DNA of 64,000 bases from Antennarius striatus (Eukaryota; Chordata; Actinopteri; Lophiiformes; Antennariidae), in assembly GCF_040054535.1 (NCBI RefSeq), contig NC_090792.1, forward strand, positions 3,645,001-3,709,000, written 5' to 3'. Under the pieces are notes generated by a model. That model ran no database searches. It was not told the origin of the DNA and saw only the letters and a list, made by a program, of their open reading frames with translations. The translations under genes were made by a program, and so were the position numbers. The first letter of the stretch is position 1. Each line of letters begins with the position of its first letter. Of the stretch, positions 1-13,300 are shown in pieces.

Positions 1-286
1 GACGTGATATATTTGTCATACAGAATATGCCTTACAGCCGGTCCAACAACTGGATTGGAATGAAACGAACACTTAAAAGACTAGATAATGATGTGATGAG
101 TAGATATTGGTAGAATATACTCATTGGAAACACATGGAGCTGTAAAAAGACATTAGTATTAACAACAATAAGTGTTCATATGGAAAGACAACACTTAAAA
201 TGGTTCCATGTGTTGGTTTTGAGGTGAGGAAAACCAAATCTCCAGACAGGATAATTGACACTGTGTTATCCTCATGTTGCTGACGT

Positions 287-3200
287 CTAGATCATCTCCA
301 GCACATTGGTGTTGATGTAGAAACAGATATAAGAGAAGTACTCCTGCTGACAGAGTCCTGGGATGTCACTGCAAACCTGGTTGTTACAGGGAGGTGGAAA
401 AATTCAGAAAATGGTTTGTCAAACACAAATGATCACACTGAAGAAGTTAAAAGCATCTAAAAAAAAATAGAAATCTATCTGCCATAATCTGAATCACTTG
501 ATGAGCATAGATCTTAAAAAAACTGGAAAAACTGCATTTATTCCCTTTTTTTAAATATAAAATGGACACAGTGTTGTCTAAGCCAAAAGTGTTGATATCC
601 TCCTGATGAATGAGTGTGTACGACACACCTGGTGAAGCTTGTGCACCTTGCTCAGAAGGGGACATGCTAATACTTTTAGTTCAGGTAGAGTAAACATTTC
701 ACATTAGATCTGATTCAATTCTGTTTTTGTTTGACGAACAAACTCTTTGGCATCACGTTACATCACTTATGCTGTTCACTTAAGGCACATATGTCCAAAC
801 CAAGGCCCGGGGGCCGGATCTGGCACGCCAATGAATTATCTGTGGCACCCTGGATGTTATTTAATTACTATTAGAACTGGCCCTCAAGCCACAGCCACCT
901 GCTGATCTTCTGGATGCACCAACACTACATTTCCCACAATACAACGGTAGCCCGTGATGTCACTGCAGCAAAAGGGCCTCAGCTTCATTATTCCCTCCTC
1001 AAAAATGGCTAAACGGAACATGGATGCTGAGAGCAGGGGGTTTGGAGCCAGGTGGGAGACAGAGTACATTTTTAAAGGACGGAAAACCTGTGTCTCTTCT
1101 GTGTGAAGAAAGTTTGGCTATAATAAAAGAATATAACCTCAGAAGGCACCATCAGAAACACAAAGACGTGATTTGTTTTTGAAAGAAGTTCATTTTTTTC
1201 TGTCTACCTGTTGAAAAATGTTTTCACTTGAAAATACTGAGAGCCATAGGAAAATATTGCTTATTCATTTAATCATTTAATAACGTACAGTCTTGGTTTT
1301 AATAGGCTATGTTTTAAATTTGCTTTTTTTTTTTGACCTCTGTGTATTTCACTTTGACATCCGTGGTTTAAGGTATCACTGCAAAATAGATCTGTGTTGA
1401 AACAAGAATATCAGAAGGCAGTTCCACTACTACGTACCCCAACAATAGTTTCTATTGCTCTTCTACAGATTTGGTCATTTTAGTTACGTGGCAGCATTTT
1501 ATGATTTCTCTGAGTTTTTTTTTAATGTTTTACAAGATATCTCTATCTTCTTTAGTCTACACTACAAAACATTCTTCAAATGTTTTGTTTTGTAGCTCCA
1601 GAAATGTTCTGTGAGGTAAGAAACTTCTCCTGACTTGTGATCAGTATTGGATTGAACAGATAATAATTCAATTTTCGTATCTGGGTAAACTGTCCCTTTA
1701 AGTGAAATTTGCAATATTTAAAAATGTTCCATTAAAATGAAGTTTTGTAAAATTGTTCTAATACAACCTGTGCGAAAACAATGACGAAACAGCTTCAGGC
1801 GATGTACAATAAGTAGCTTCATAACTCAACAAATAATAATACACGTACATAGAACGTAAAGGAGCTCTAGGCAGCTGAACACCAGATCCCCTTTTGTCAG
1901 TTCGACAGGAACATTACAGAAATGAAGAATGTAAAAGTCGCTGCGTGTCATCTGGATGTGAAAAGACATTATGTTTGCTAACTGCTTTAGGCATGAAGCT
2001 GAGAGTAAACTAAGCGGAATAACAAGTAGAATGTTTGCCACACAAAACGACCTCGGGCGAAGCACCGGTCTGAAGTCTGACGTGACAAGTTCTCTGCTGT
2101 GGTTGCAATGTGACAAACTGTCATCACAATTCATGATAGTCTTGAAAAACAGGCATTCCCTGCAATCAGCAGGTCATTCATTCTAATGGGGACTGACCTA
2201 TTTGTGGTGAAGACTGAGAGATGTGTTTAAATGCTGCACTCAAAAAACAAGGCGGTGGAATTAAAGTTGAAATTTTCAGAGATCTGGAGGTCAAGATTGA
2301 ACATTTAAGCTTGTGTTCGTCCTCCCGGTCTGCAGATAGAATATGACTTGTTACAAATGATGCTTGAGGTGAGGTGTGTGTCTTGCCTCGGCCTTGCTGG
2401 CGGTAGCCGTGGGGTCCAGGTGCATGAACAGTGAGGAGAGTTCCTCCCTCAGCTTCTTCGAACGCTTCTCGTCCGTCTGCAGCAGGAGAGCCTGGTAGTT
2501 CACCGGTATCCCGTACCTTAACAGGAGACGCCGTCACCAGTTTATCACACAGCGAAAGTTGATCAGGCTGAGACAACATGAGAGCTCTCTTGGCATCGGC
2601 TCTGACCTGAGAGTTGATTCAACAAAAACTCTCAATGCCTTCAAGTGAATCCAGGCAACGAAAGCCTCTCTGAAATTCACCTTCAGCCAGTGCACGAAGA
2701 CTCCCTGTGGAGCGAATACACACAATTACAACATGCTAACACACACACACACACACACACAGTCATCTACACACATGCATGATGCTTGACCCACATATTG
2801 CTCCTTCTTGCGAGCATTGAGCTGCTTCCTCTCCTGCATCTTCCTATCCTCCACCTCACAGCAGTACTCGCGCACCAAAAACCTGTGTGGATGGAGGGTC
2901 ACACTGTGGTGATCGACCAAAACGCCTCCGATTGATAGGATATTCTCCGGAAAGCCATCCTGCTTACCTCCTCTCTTTGGCTTTGACTTTAAATTCAGTC
3001 ACAGCTTTTTTGAAAAGTGTAACTGAGAAAATGCCTCCTTCTTCATCTTCAGACAGCTTCCTGATGGAGACGTAAGATGGTGATAAACAGTTAAGAGTGG
3101 GGGTGAACTCTCACGCCTGCCAGGCGCCACATCAGGTTAACTGAACACGTTAATGTTGTTTGCCTTCCTCGAAATGTGGACAGAAATGACTGGTGTCATA

Positions 3201-5200
3201 CTGAGGAAGCAGATAAATAATAATTTAAATAATTATTTAAGAAAAATAATTTAAATATTTTTTTATATTCATCATCTGTCACTAGTTCATACACACAACT
3301 TTCAGTGTCCTTCTGAATAGGAAATACATAAGCAGCTCGTAGAGATTTTGGATTTTTAACATCACATTTATTCATAAAAGTCCAATTACAAAATAATCAC
3401 ACTGACACAAAATCCAAAAGAGATTCAAGTAATGAGAATTTTCAATTTTAACATTAATCAAACAAAAAAAAACAAAAAAAAAAACAGATAAATTTAAAAA
3501 AAAAACCTCCCAATTATCCGTTTTCCGGTGTGAGCAGGAGATAACTGACAGGTAATTGTTTCTTGTTGCTCTTTCTTTAATGTCTGCTTTAATGAATATA
3601 TTATTTCGTCTTCTTCAGATTTTACCGGCCTCATGTCCTTTAAAGGTGTTGTGTAGCTACGCTGGATGATTACAGTGTGTTCTGGGAAAGAGCTTTTTAT
3701 GTCGCAAAGCTGACGTGTGATTAAACGTAAGTAATCGCTTGTGTAACACAATCAAAGAGGTACAGTTAGTAGTGGAATGGAGGCGGATGGGTGAAATAAA
3801 AGGTTGAACTTTTAATAAAAGGAATATTGATTAGAAAAACCTGCAGAGGTCTCCTGGTAGAGAAATAATTAGCTTTCCTTCTCTTTAAGAGAGATGCAGC
3901 ACATTTACCAAGAGGCGCTGAACTTCATTGATTATTTAACTTTCCTGCAACACACAGGACCCGTCGAGATCTGGTGTTAATCACAGCTCTGTGTTAATCA
4001 CAGTTCTGTGTTAATCACAGCTCCATGGCCAAGTGAAAGTGTCTGGAGATCAACCGCCGGGTTTCTCATACACTCTGAGCTTCAACAGGGTTGTATGAAT
4101 ACATGCATGTCAGAATTGTATGTTCCTTTGGAGAGGTTGTGTGTTCATGACTACAGCTTTTGCTGTTTAAACATCCTACAGCATTTGCTGTGACATTACC
4201 GCATGCACGGAATCAAACAGAGTGATCTGTGCTCGCGTCCTGAACCAGGTTACTGGGGACATCACAGACATAATTTGTCTTTTGTGTAGCAGGAAAAGCC
4301 CCGTTGAATTATCGCCTCAAGATAGCAACGCAACAATCCAACAGTGTGGATTTTGCAGCTGTTTTTGTGTAGAAAAAAAAACCAACCCAACTTTGATAAT
4401 TCTTTGATTTTAGATTTGATAGGCTCTTAAATTTTAAAAGCATTTTCTGTGAAAGATAAATATTTTTGTGTTTCTGACACGTTATGAAACTTCAATTTAA
4501 TTCTTTGACATTCAAATATCAGCGTTTCCCACTATGTTACAGGTCACATGAATTCTTATGTTGTGATTGTAATGGGATGCCTGTGCTTACTGACCTTTTG
4601 GCTGCAGAGAGCAGCAGGACAAAGCTTTGTCAGTGTACTCGGACTAGGAGGAAGGGCTTGTGTTACCTGGACAGAGCATAAACACAGCTCACCTGCTGGA
4701 CCGTGGAACGACGAGGTCTGACAGAGATTCGTAGGTCATCTCCCACTGCAGGTAGCTCCCTCTGTGACCAAAACATTTACAGTTTAAAGATAGATGGCCG
4801 AAATACGAAGGTAGAGTGATTTGAAGTAAAGTGTCGCTGACCTGCTCACAAACACCAGCAGAGTGGTGAGGTACTCTGACACCACCATGTCATCCTTCCC
4901 CACTATGTCAGTAAGGCTGCGAGTTTGGAGTGTGCCTCTGGGAATACAGAAAACCCAGTTCAATTTATGTGTGACTATTACTGAATTTTTTTCTCTAACT
5001 ATGTAACTGAGGTCACTCACTGAACTTTCATCTCAGAGCTTTGCAGGCTTGCTTTCATGCTGTTGTACGCTGCAGCTCGGGCTTTCAATTCTGTCTCCAT
5101 CTGTGAAACTTCCTGACACACACACAGGAGTAAATAGTAAAACTAGTTCAATTGGTTATGACATGATTAAATAATTTAACAATCATATATTTATTGAGAG

Positions 5201-5291
<91 letters not shown>

Positions 5292-6690
5292 GGGTTTTGA
5301 TCTCTGGTGTATCTACTCGTCATTTAAACCTTAGTTAATTTCATACCTTACGACCGCCCTTCTGTCTCTCATTTAATTTGCTCTCATCCCAAACCAGTTC
5401 TTAATTCAGTTTCTAGACAAATGTTTTATCTCTCAATATTGACATAGTTTAGATCATATAATTGTATTCACGTTATTTCATTGAGATCCGGACACCGAGC
5501 TGATCCAGAAAGGAAAGACATTATTTGGAAAGAATTTTGTTATGAGCGACCAAAAAAAACCAAACCCCATACACACAAAATGGGTGTGTTTTATTGAACA
5601 AAAGTCATTAAAGCCTGTTAATTAAAGCCTGTGTAATGCTAATACACCCATGTAAGGTTTGTTTTATATTCCTTGTACCTTTTTGATGGTCTCTGCCAAG
5701 GAGGAGGGAGGCGTCGTCGTGGGATACTTGGCTTTGTCCCACTGGAACCTGGTCATATAGCTCACCAGGTCCACTGAGAGACACACATCAGGGGGTAACA
5801 TTACTAAAAATCATGAAGTGCACAGTTACAACACAATGAATACACACAGCGGAACAGTGATGCCATCAGAAACCATGAGAGCACAAGCAATAATGCACAC
5901 AATGGTTCACACAGCATTACGACGGAGTACCAAGGCCAAGTTCAGGGAACCAAAGAGAAATTTCAAACATGTGACGTCAAAATACTGGGAAGGATTAGTT
6001 GTAATGTGAAAATAAAGTCACAAATATGAAAAAAGTCATAATATTACAAGAATAATGTAATGTTATCGTATATATAACGTTAGAAGTAAAACGTTGTAAT
6101 TTTATGTAAGAGAATAAAGTTGAAACTTCAGTATTTGATAATCATTATTTCAATTATTTCATAATTATGGCCTTTATATCCCGTCATCACGAAGCACTGC
6201 ACGCTGCACACAGAGCACATGTCCAGACGACTAAATACCCCTCAGAGACTTGAGGTAAGCTTTCATGGGTGACAGGATGGCGCCTCGAGTCACGCCGCGC
6301 TCTGATGGTGGAAAGTGATCAGAGGGAGCAGTTAGCCAGGTTTGTTGTTGGAGCCCGATGTAACGTAAAGGGATCTTTAATGCCAAGGTCATGTGACAAG
6401 TTTTTAACTTATAACTTCCAGGACTGCCCTCAAAACTAAGTAAAAAACCCCAAGATAATGTAAACCAGACCTGTAAATGTTCCACACTGTGTGTTTGTTG
6501 CTGACAGAGGAGGTCCGGTGTGCAGGGTGAGAGATGGACGCTCACACTCGTTTACATTTAATGGTGTGACAATAAAAATAATACTTTGTGGTTGTGTCAT
6601 GTCACATGTCTTTATGAGCACGGTAATACCTGAAAATCATATTCTTTGGTTTTCTTTTTTGTATGAATTATTCAGCATAGTTATTTGTAA

Positions 6691-6730
<40 letters not shown>

Positions 6731-8288
6731 GCCTATTGGCAATTTAAGCAGCAACACTGCTGCTTAGGTTAATAACTCTTAAAGTGTGTGTGAGCAGTTG
6801 TGTGTGCGTTCACCTATAGACACACCTGCAGTCTGCCTTACATAGAGCACACAGATAGGTCTCAACCAGCTCTACCTCCATCAGGGAGTTTCTGTATAAC
6901 GTACACCTGAACAGATCCGTGTGTGACTCACTTCCATTAACAAGGGTATTCTCCAGCACTTTGTCCGTGGACTGCTCCATCACGTCTCTCATACACAGAC
7001 ATGTGTTCCTGATCACACTGAGAGGACAACATTTTGAATATTTAGAAGCACATACAGTACTGTATTTAATCACAAATTGGTTACTTTGTGCTTTCTCTAA
7101 ATTATTTTATTATTGTTAATGAGACTCATGATTAGAAACTGTACAGTATTTTCCGCACTATAAGGCACACGGGACTATAAGGCGCACTTCCAATGAATAG
7201 TCTATTTTAAACCCTTCATATATAAGACACACTGGATTATAAGGTACATCTGATTATGAGGCACACTTTCAAATAATGATCTATTTCAAAACTTTTTTCT
7301 CAAATAAGGCGCACTGTCTGTTTTTGAGAAAATTAAAGGCTTTTATTTTATTTTATTGTACGGAAAATACTGTATTTATTTTAAAAAGAGAGTTATTTAT
7401 ACAAACTAAAGCAAGTCCGGACAAAGTTACAAGACATTTGTTTAGTTTGATCTCTCATGGTAGTTAAAGGGACCACTAACACCCCCATTTGGACCATGGC
7501 AGCTCCAACACTTAATTTAATATAACGACAGAAAACTAACCATCAGGTCCCTGGGCATTAATAAAGGACAAAAAAAGTAAAGGATAAAACCACAAACAGA
7601 GTCTCAGTAACGTTTTCAGATTTGTTCACCTTTCAGTCTGAGAGTCGAGCTTGTGGAGATCATCTGACAGGCTGAGCAGACTGTCCAGTACTCCCACCTG
7701 AAGTCACAGATATATATTCTAATGAGAAAGGACATGTAATAAGGCAAGGACTCTGTCTCTGCAATTACTTCTCAAATTAAGGTATTAAGGAGCTTGCCCA
7801 GGGATGTCACACCTCACCTTACACTATTAAAAAGGTTGAATAGTTGGATTCCTGAAATACTGCTAATAAAATGTGATTCATTCATCCAAGGTAAACATTG
7901 ATCACGTTGAGTGAAACGGGTCGGATGGAAAGTTTGCCTGAAACTGTGGAGAGCAACCTGAGCCTTTCCCCCTTCACCAGAGAAGGACACCAAACACCAC
8001 GAGCGTCCTGAACGGCACTACTGTACAACATGAACACACAACCGCCATACACAAACATCACATTCTTCGAGTAAATGATAATCTGAGCCATAACCTGACT
8101 ATGTTTTCTGTTTGCTGTGTAATTTAATGAATTCCATCAAGTCCTGATCTGGGACCCACCTTGAGATCTGGGATGGAGAACATGAAGCAAGAGGCCAGCT
8201 TGGCTTTGGCAATGCTGTGCTTGAGTTTACCTACACTGGTGATGCTGTCCTTATCCAGAGGGACAGAAATCAACCACATGTCTGTCAT
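287..8288 (-). CDS. atp6v1c2: V-type proton ATPase subunit C (ATP6V1C2-like), complete, 12 coding exons
   Basis: Subunit C of the V1 sector links the peripheral stator stalks to the membrane sector and governs reversible V1/Vo assembly. Exons in transcript order: 8160-8288, 7630-7697, 6932-7017, 5679-5773, 5021-5112, 4842-4937, 4693-4761, 2968-3060, 2795-2882, 2607-2704, 2387-2516, 287-376. They keep frame and total 1134 nt (377 aa), near the roughly 382 aa of C1 proteins. The start [10 protein letters not shown] matches the family N-terminus. Other family matches are [49 protein letters not shown] split over 2607-2704, [13 protein letters not shown], and the final exon [11 protein letters not shown]. 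The C2 rather than C1 paralogue is inferred from linkage to nol10 and odc1, as in human. The last intron uses a GC donor. The 5' noncoding exon was not located. Confidence 0.93.
377..2386 (-). other. GC-AG intron (last intron of atp6v1c2)
   Basis: The 5' splice site reads GAG|GCAAGA on the minus strand and the 3' site reads CAACCAG|GTT. Only this pairing joins the penultimate exon (ending SKAE) in frame to the conserved last exon ([14 protein letters not shown]). Without splicing, the frame runs into a stop after about 11 unrelated residues. The intron is 2.0 kb and contains a decayed hAT transposase fragment; nothing else recognisable was found in it. Confidence 0.75.
795..1167 (+). mobile_element. 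hAT-type transposon remnant (BED zinc-finger/GTF2IRD2-like N-terminus)
   Basis: From the ATG at 1005 the plus strand encodes a peptide starting [13 protein letters not shown] and continuing WETEYIF. After a frameshift and stop it resumes with an [13 protein letters not shown] stretch. This resembles the N-terminus of ZBED/GTF2IRD2-like hAT transposases. The upstream CAAGGCCCGGGGGCCGGAT motif is typical of the same repeats. The coding frame is broken and only the N-terminal portion is present, so this is a fossil inside the last intron of atp6v1c2. Confidence 0.55.
3970..4024. repeat. Short tandem repeat, about 19-bp unit x 3
   Basis: The phrase TTAATCACAGCTCTGTG recurs three times with one-base variation, within an intron of atp6v1c2. 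No coding or regulatory role is visible. Confidence 0.7.
5206..5294. repeat. (GA)n microsatellite
   Basis: Almost uninterrupted AG dinucleotides over about 90 bp, in the atp6v1c2 intron between exons 5021-5112 and 5679-5773. Confidence 0.97.
6691..6730. repeat. (AAT)n microsatellite
   Basis: About 13 copies of AAT/ATA in an atp6v1c2 intron. Confidence 0.95.
7144..7372. mobile_element. TA-flanked MITE with 'ATAAGGCGCAC' sub-repeats (copy 1)
   Basis: The element starts CAGTATTTTCCG and ends with its exact inverse CGGAAAATACTG. It is bounded by TA on both sides, as expected for a Tc1/mariner-superfamily target duplication. The interior is built from repeated CACTATAAGGCGCAC-like blocks. No transposase is encoded, so it is a non-autonomous element. 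Related copies lie at 16530-16697 and 24298-24485. Confidence 0.75.
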
Positions 8289-8693
8289 GACTCCAGTTCT
8301 TATTCACAAGGACATATGGTCAGACAGTGGCGAGCGTTTGGATTTGAGACTATGGAACAAACAGTGAAAAGAAGTGTCATCACTTCACGCCTGTCTAGTT
8401 CTGTTTCTAATGATTCAATTACAATTTATCCATACATACACATTTATTTTGAAGAATATCTTAAGATAAAAAGATGAAAAGTACAAAACTATTTCACACA
8501 CAAAAAAAGTTTTTACAGTTTCCTGAGATGGCTTTGAGTTTCGGTTCTTGTAGCCTAGAGAAATAGACCGGAAAACAAACTCTGAGGCGTTTAGTATTGG
8601 ATAGGAAAGGAACAGCAGGGATCCTACCGTTATGTTACCGGCATGACCGTCCAGGTGCGCTGCGATGGGGCGAAAACATCCCCGAGTCCGGGA

Positions 8694-8845
8694 CGACTGA
8701 CTGACGCACTGACTGACAGACGCACTGACTGACAGACGCACTGACTGACAGACGCTCTGACTGACGCACTGACTGACAGACGCACTGACTGACAGACGCA
8801 CTGACTGACAGACGCTCTGACTGACAGACGCTCTGACTGAATGAC
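8694..8845. repeat. Minisatellite with a 60-bp higher-order unit
   Basis: The basic unit is about 16 bp (CTGACTGACAGACGCA, with a CT variant). The blocks 8701-8760 and 8761-8820 are identical over 60 bp, giving a nested repeat. It lies upstream of the atp6v1c2 start. The long minus-strand reading frame across it (Ser/Val/Gln/Cys-rich) is a by-product of the repeat, not a gene. Confidence 0.93.
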
Positions 8846-9304
8846 AGTTTACTGCCAACATCTGATCTGCCGCAGCTTCACTCCGGGCAATTTACGCAAA
8901 AAAACAGTGTACTTTAAATATTGAACCGAGTCGAACCGCAAATAAATTTTACCTGCCGTTTTACAGTTTGTGTGACGTCTGTGTTAATTACTTCGTGGGA
9001 AGAAATTAAAAAAAAAAAAAAAAAAGAGAGGACGAGCCGGAAAGAAAAGTTGCACTTAAAAAGTTACAATTTACCGTAATTGCTAGATGCATTAACATAA
9101 AATAAAAAGGGAAACAAACAGATAATCAGTTTGCAATTTAAAACGCTGGAAATTGAATTCTTAAGTAATTTACTATTTAGCTATTATATACTAATTGACT
9201 TGTTGACTGCGCACGTTATCCACCATACAGTATATTGACAAAACAATTCCACCTAGTTAACAATAGTGTGCAAAGCACAGTATATCTTAACATTTTCGTT
9301 TTTT

Positions 9305-9444
9305 AATATTATATTATATTATATTATATTATATTATATTATATTATATTATATTATATTATATTATATTATATTATATTATATTATATTATATTATATT
9401 ATATTATATTATATTATATTATATTATATTATATTATATTATAT
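9305..9444. repeat. (ATATT)n pentanucleotide array
   Basis: About 28 near-perfect copies of ATATT/TATTA in the nol10 upstream region. Reading frames across it encode only a repeated Ile-Leu-Tyr-Tyr pattern. Confidence 0.97.
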
Positions 9445-9616
9445 CATTGTAGTGGGGTTACATAATTCACCCAGGTACTTTGGGTGTAGTTTGGGGGTTC
9501 CTACACGGACGGGTTAAGGTGTTACTCATTCTGTCTTACCCTGCTCAAATGTTCAGCAGTAAAGTTTATGCTCCTTTCAATACTCCCGACTCCGACTCCA
9601 ATTCTTCGGCACCACA

Positions 9617-9699
9617 CCATATCATATCATATCATATCATATCATATCATATCATATCATATCATATCATATCATATCATATCATATCATATCATATCG
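9617..9699. repeat. (ATCAT)n pentanucleotide array
   Basis: About 16 copies of ATCAT, some 200 bp before the nol10 start codon. It differs by one base from the ATATT array 170 bp upstream. Confidence 0.97.
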
Positions 9700-9895
9700 T
9701 ATTACTGTATTTAATATTTAATTCTTTGCAGTCGAGGGGAACGACTTCATGCGGGTTGGTTTCTAGCCGGACGTATTACAGAGGACACAACTGTACTTCC
9801 TGTTTTTACTCTGAAGCAACAACGTGCCTTTAGTGCAGTTCACCGGTGAGGTGTTAATCCACGTTTAATGACTGTGCTGTTCTTCAAATCACATA

Positions 9896-10245
9896 ATGCA
9901 GATATCCAGTGTAAATGATGTGAAGATTTACAATTTAAGTCACGGAAAATCTCTTCCAGAGGTAGGAAACACGGTTTCGCAGCGATTATATTTCGTTTCC
10001 TAGAAACTTACTCGTTAATTGCAATTGAGAAAAGCTAAGTTAGCATGTAGTTGGGAGCAGAATTATTGATTTAACTATTCACCCTCTGTTTTATATTTCA
10101 CTTGTTGGAAAAATGTATATTTATTAGCTGTTTATAGTAACCAAATCACACGAATTGTGCAGTGAATTTAGGCCTTAACAGAAAAATCACAGACTCGTTT
10201 GCCATGCAAGTTTAACATTTAGAGCGGTGCTCTAATAGCATCTGA

Positions 10246-10304
<59 letters not shown>

Positions 10305-13300
10305 TGATATGCAGAGGTGTGAGTACGGTAATTTATTGGCTGCAGCAGTCGATAAAAGTAGCATTTGTGTGACATAGAACATAATGAAATCAGTTGCATG
10401 AAGTGATTTAAGCATTTCTTGTTCCTAATTGCTAATGAACCTGAAATACAATGGGGGCTGAAAAACAAGCCATATGAAAACATTGTATTGAAGCTCCTCG
10501 GTTCAACCTTCGTACATCATGATGTGTCAATACTGTGGCTTTAAGATGACTCAACAGAATCTAAAAGAAACTGTATAAACTGTATTACTGCATTTCAAAG
10601 TACGACTGTAACTAAATGCAGCCTCAATATTGATCATCACCAAAAATCCTCCTCACCTTTACATTTTTTATATGCAGTGGCTGTCAGATCGAAAGAAGAG
10701 ACAGTTACAAAAGAAAGATGTCGGTGAGTACATAGCCTGAGTTTCTGTAGGTTAACTGGACTTTAAACAAATGTTGTTGTTCTGATTTTTTTTCCCCCCT
10801 TGTTTTTATCACCAGACATCCAGCGCAGGATTGAGCTCATCCAGGACTTTGAGATGCCCACCGTGGCAACCTCCATCAAGGTTTCGAGGGACGGTCAGTT
10901 CATCCTGGCAGCAGGTAAGATGAGCTGTGGATGGTGTGTCGCCCTCTTTTAACAGGCTTTCAGTCCATCAGAGCAGACCTGACATGTTTTTGAGTGTGTT
11001 TATTTGTCTCTTTCCTCAAGGCACTTACAAACCCAGGATTCGCTGCTATGACACCTACCAGCTGTCGCTGAAATTCGAGCGCTGCCTAGATTCAGATGGT
11101 CAGTTAGCGGATGCTCCCACCATCAACTCTGGCTGGTGTTACACTGGTGAATGTAATGAATTTCTTTTTTTCTGTGTCCTAGTTGTGGCTTTTGATCTTC
11201 TGTCTGAGGACTACTCTAAGGTAAGAAATATTGAGTCGTCTAGCTTTTCATCGGCACTATCTGAGTGGTTTGTTCATGCATAATCAGCACCACACATGCA
11301 TAATGTTGCTACGGCATAGATGAAAGGGTCTTTCAGGATTTTTTGAAACTAGAAATTACATTTTGTTCAACTGGACCAAAAAATAACACTTAAATAAATA
11401 CACTTTAAAATGATCTGTGTGTTCTCAGTGATCCTGAGATGCAGAGAAAGACAAACCAAGTGTTGAAAACATTCTATTTATGCTGTTGTAACCTCTTAGA
11501 ATTAAAACAAAGTCATCACTGCTAGTCAGTTTTCTAGGTTATCAGATAGTGGTTTGATTTGCAGTAATTTAACATCTGTGGAGAAATCAGTCACTGGCAG
11601 GTTACAGCTGTAAATTTATTGTGAGGGAATAGAGTATGAGCAGAGTATGGGTACCACATTTTATGAGAAACAGCCTTGTTCACAAATTTAAGAGATTATC
11701 CCCAGTGACTAACAGTAGGAGGACATTTGTCTTTTTCAGGATTTTTGGTGCCACTTTCCTTTAAAGTCACCATTTTCTTTTCTTGTTATCTGCAGTTGGT
11801 GTTTTTGCACAGTGATCGCTACATCGAGTTCCATTCCCAGCATGGACATTACTACAAGACACGCATTCCCAAGTTTGGACGGGACTTTTCCTACCACTAT
11901 CCCTCCTGTGATCTTTATTTTGTGGGTGCAAGGTGAGAGTGTGATGAAACGATGGCTGTTGAGGATCTGCTTTACCTCTGGCACCATAAATAAATAGAGG
12001 GGGGTATACAGGAATGGATCCTGTATCCAGGGTCAAATATTTATTTGCCGAATTGTCTTCACACATCAGTAATGAAGAAATGAATTGAAAATGAAAATGA
12101 ATGGTTGATTAGTTTTGTTACTTAATTTCCATTGTTAGAAGTAGGATTGAGGCTGAGTCTGTGTGTGATTTGTCTCAGTCAGATGAGGGTTTTTTTACGG
12201 TCTTCAGTGATGAACCCTCATTCAGGCCTCCTGAGTATTTTGTCCTTGTTAGATGTGTGTGTTTATGCTGGATGAATAATGATCAGGGCCATTTGAATTT
12301 TTATGTTTGTGTTTTCAGCTCTGAGGTGTTTCGGCTGAATCTGGAACAAGGACGTTTCCTTAACCCCCTTCAAACCGATGCTGTGTACGTACAGGAATAT
12401 AGTTCAGCTATGGCCATTGTTTGTGTGACATATCCATGACCTGATGAGATCCTCGCCCTCGCTTTTGTTTTTTTGTCAAACAGAGAGAACAACGTGTGTG
12501 ACATCAATCCTGTCCATCATTTGTTCGCCACAGGAACCTGTGAGGTAGTAATCTGTGAACAAACAACTTGTTAGGAGAAAGAATTCAAACTACCCCTGTA
12601 TGTGTGTGTAGCTGGTAATTTTTAAGTGCATTTTAGCTTATACTAGCATACATATTATGTTACAGTAAATCACATATGAGTTTAAAGGAACAAAAATCGA
12701 ATTTCAGTCCTTATCTACTCCCACCCATGCAGATAAAAAGTTTATTTGTCTGCACGTCTCGGTAAAACAGATTTGTAGCACCATCCAACAAAAGTGAAGA
12801 GGATGAGACTTATTGTATGATGATAAATTAAATACACATAATGGAAGTCTTCAAAATGAGCTTCACTGTATTTAAATTAATGGACCCATGTCAGAACTGT
12901 TGTTGCATTGTAGGTGCTTTATTGCATCTCACTCACATCCTATTTATCTCTTCTAGCTCTGAATGTATATTAAAATCCTTTTATGTTTTCACACGTCTCC
13001 ATCTTCCTAATTTTTTCACGAGAATTATTCTGTTTTGAAACTCCAGGTGAGGAGACAGTGACTGAGTTTTATTTTTAGTTATTTAAGTGTTTCATGGTCT
13101 TCACATTTTTCATCCTTTTAATTGAATTAGATGTGTCCGTTTCCATTTCTTTCCACATTTCCTCTGACCGTCTACTTGTCTTGTGTTCACCAGGGGAGGG
13201 TGGAATGCTGGGACCCTCGTGTTCGGAACAGAGTGGGGAGGCTGGACTGCGCCCTGAGCAGTCTCGCTGAAGGAACGGAGTACGTACCGAAACTGTCACA

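Larger units (their letters stand above)
8289..9895. promoter_or_regulatory. Divergent spacer between atp6v1c2 and nol10 (presumed promoters)
   Basis: The two start codons are 1.6 kb apart and face away from each other, so both promoters and the 5' noncoding exons must lie here. No TATA box could be assigned with confidence. The 8600-8720 part is CpG-containing and borders a minisatellite, and an ACTTCCTGT (ETS-like) motif lies about 100 bp before the nol10 ATG. The rest is AT-rich with pentanucleotide arrays. Promoter placement is inference from gene geometry. Confidence 0.45.

Noticed and set aside
8415-8861. 148-codon minus-strand frame rich in Ser, Val, Gln and Cys
   Set aside because: Produced entirely by the 16-bp minisatellite plus flanks; no family resemblance and no link to the atp6v1c2 exons.
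9266-9833. Open frames across the ATATT and ATCAT arrays
   Set aside because: A pentanucleotide lacking a stop in a given frame gives long artificial frames.
12841-13038. Possible extra nol10 exon
   Set aside because: The nol10 exon chain is continuous in frame without it and the peptide has no resemblance to NOL10.
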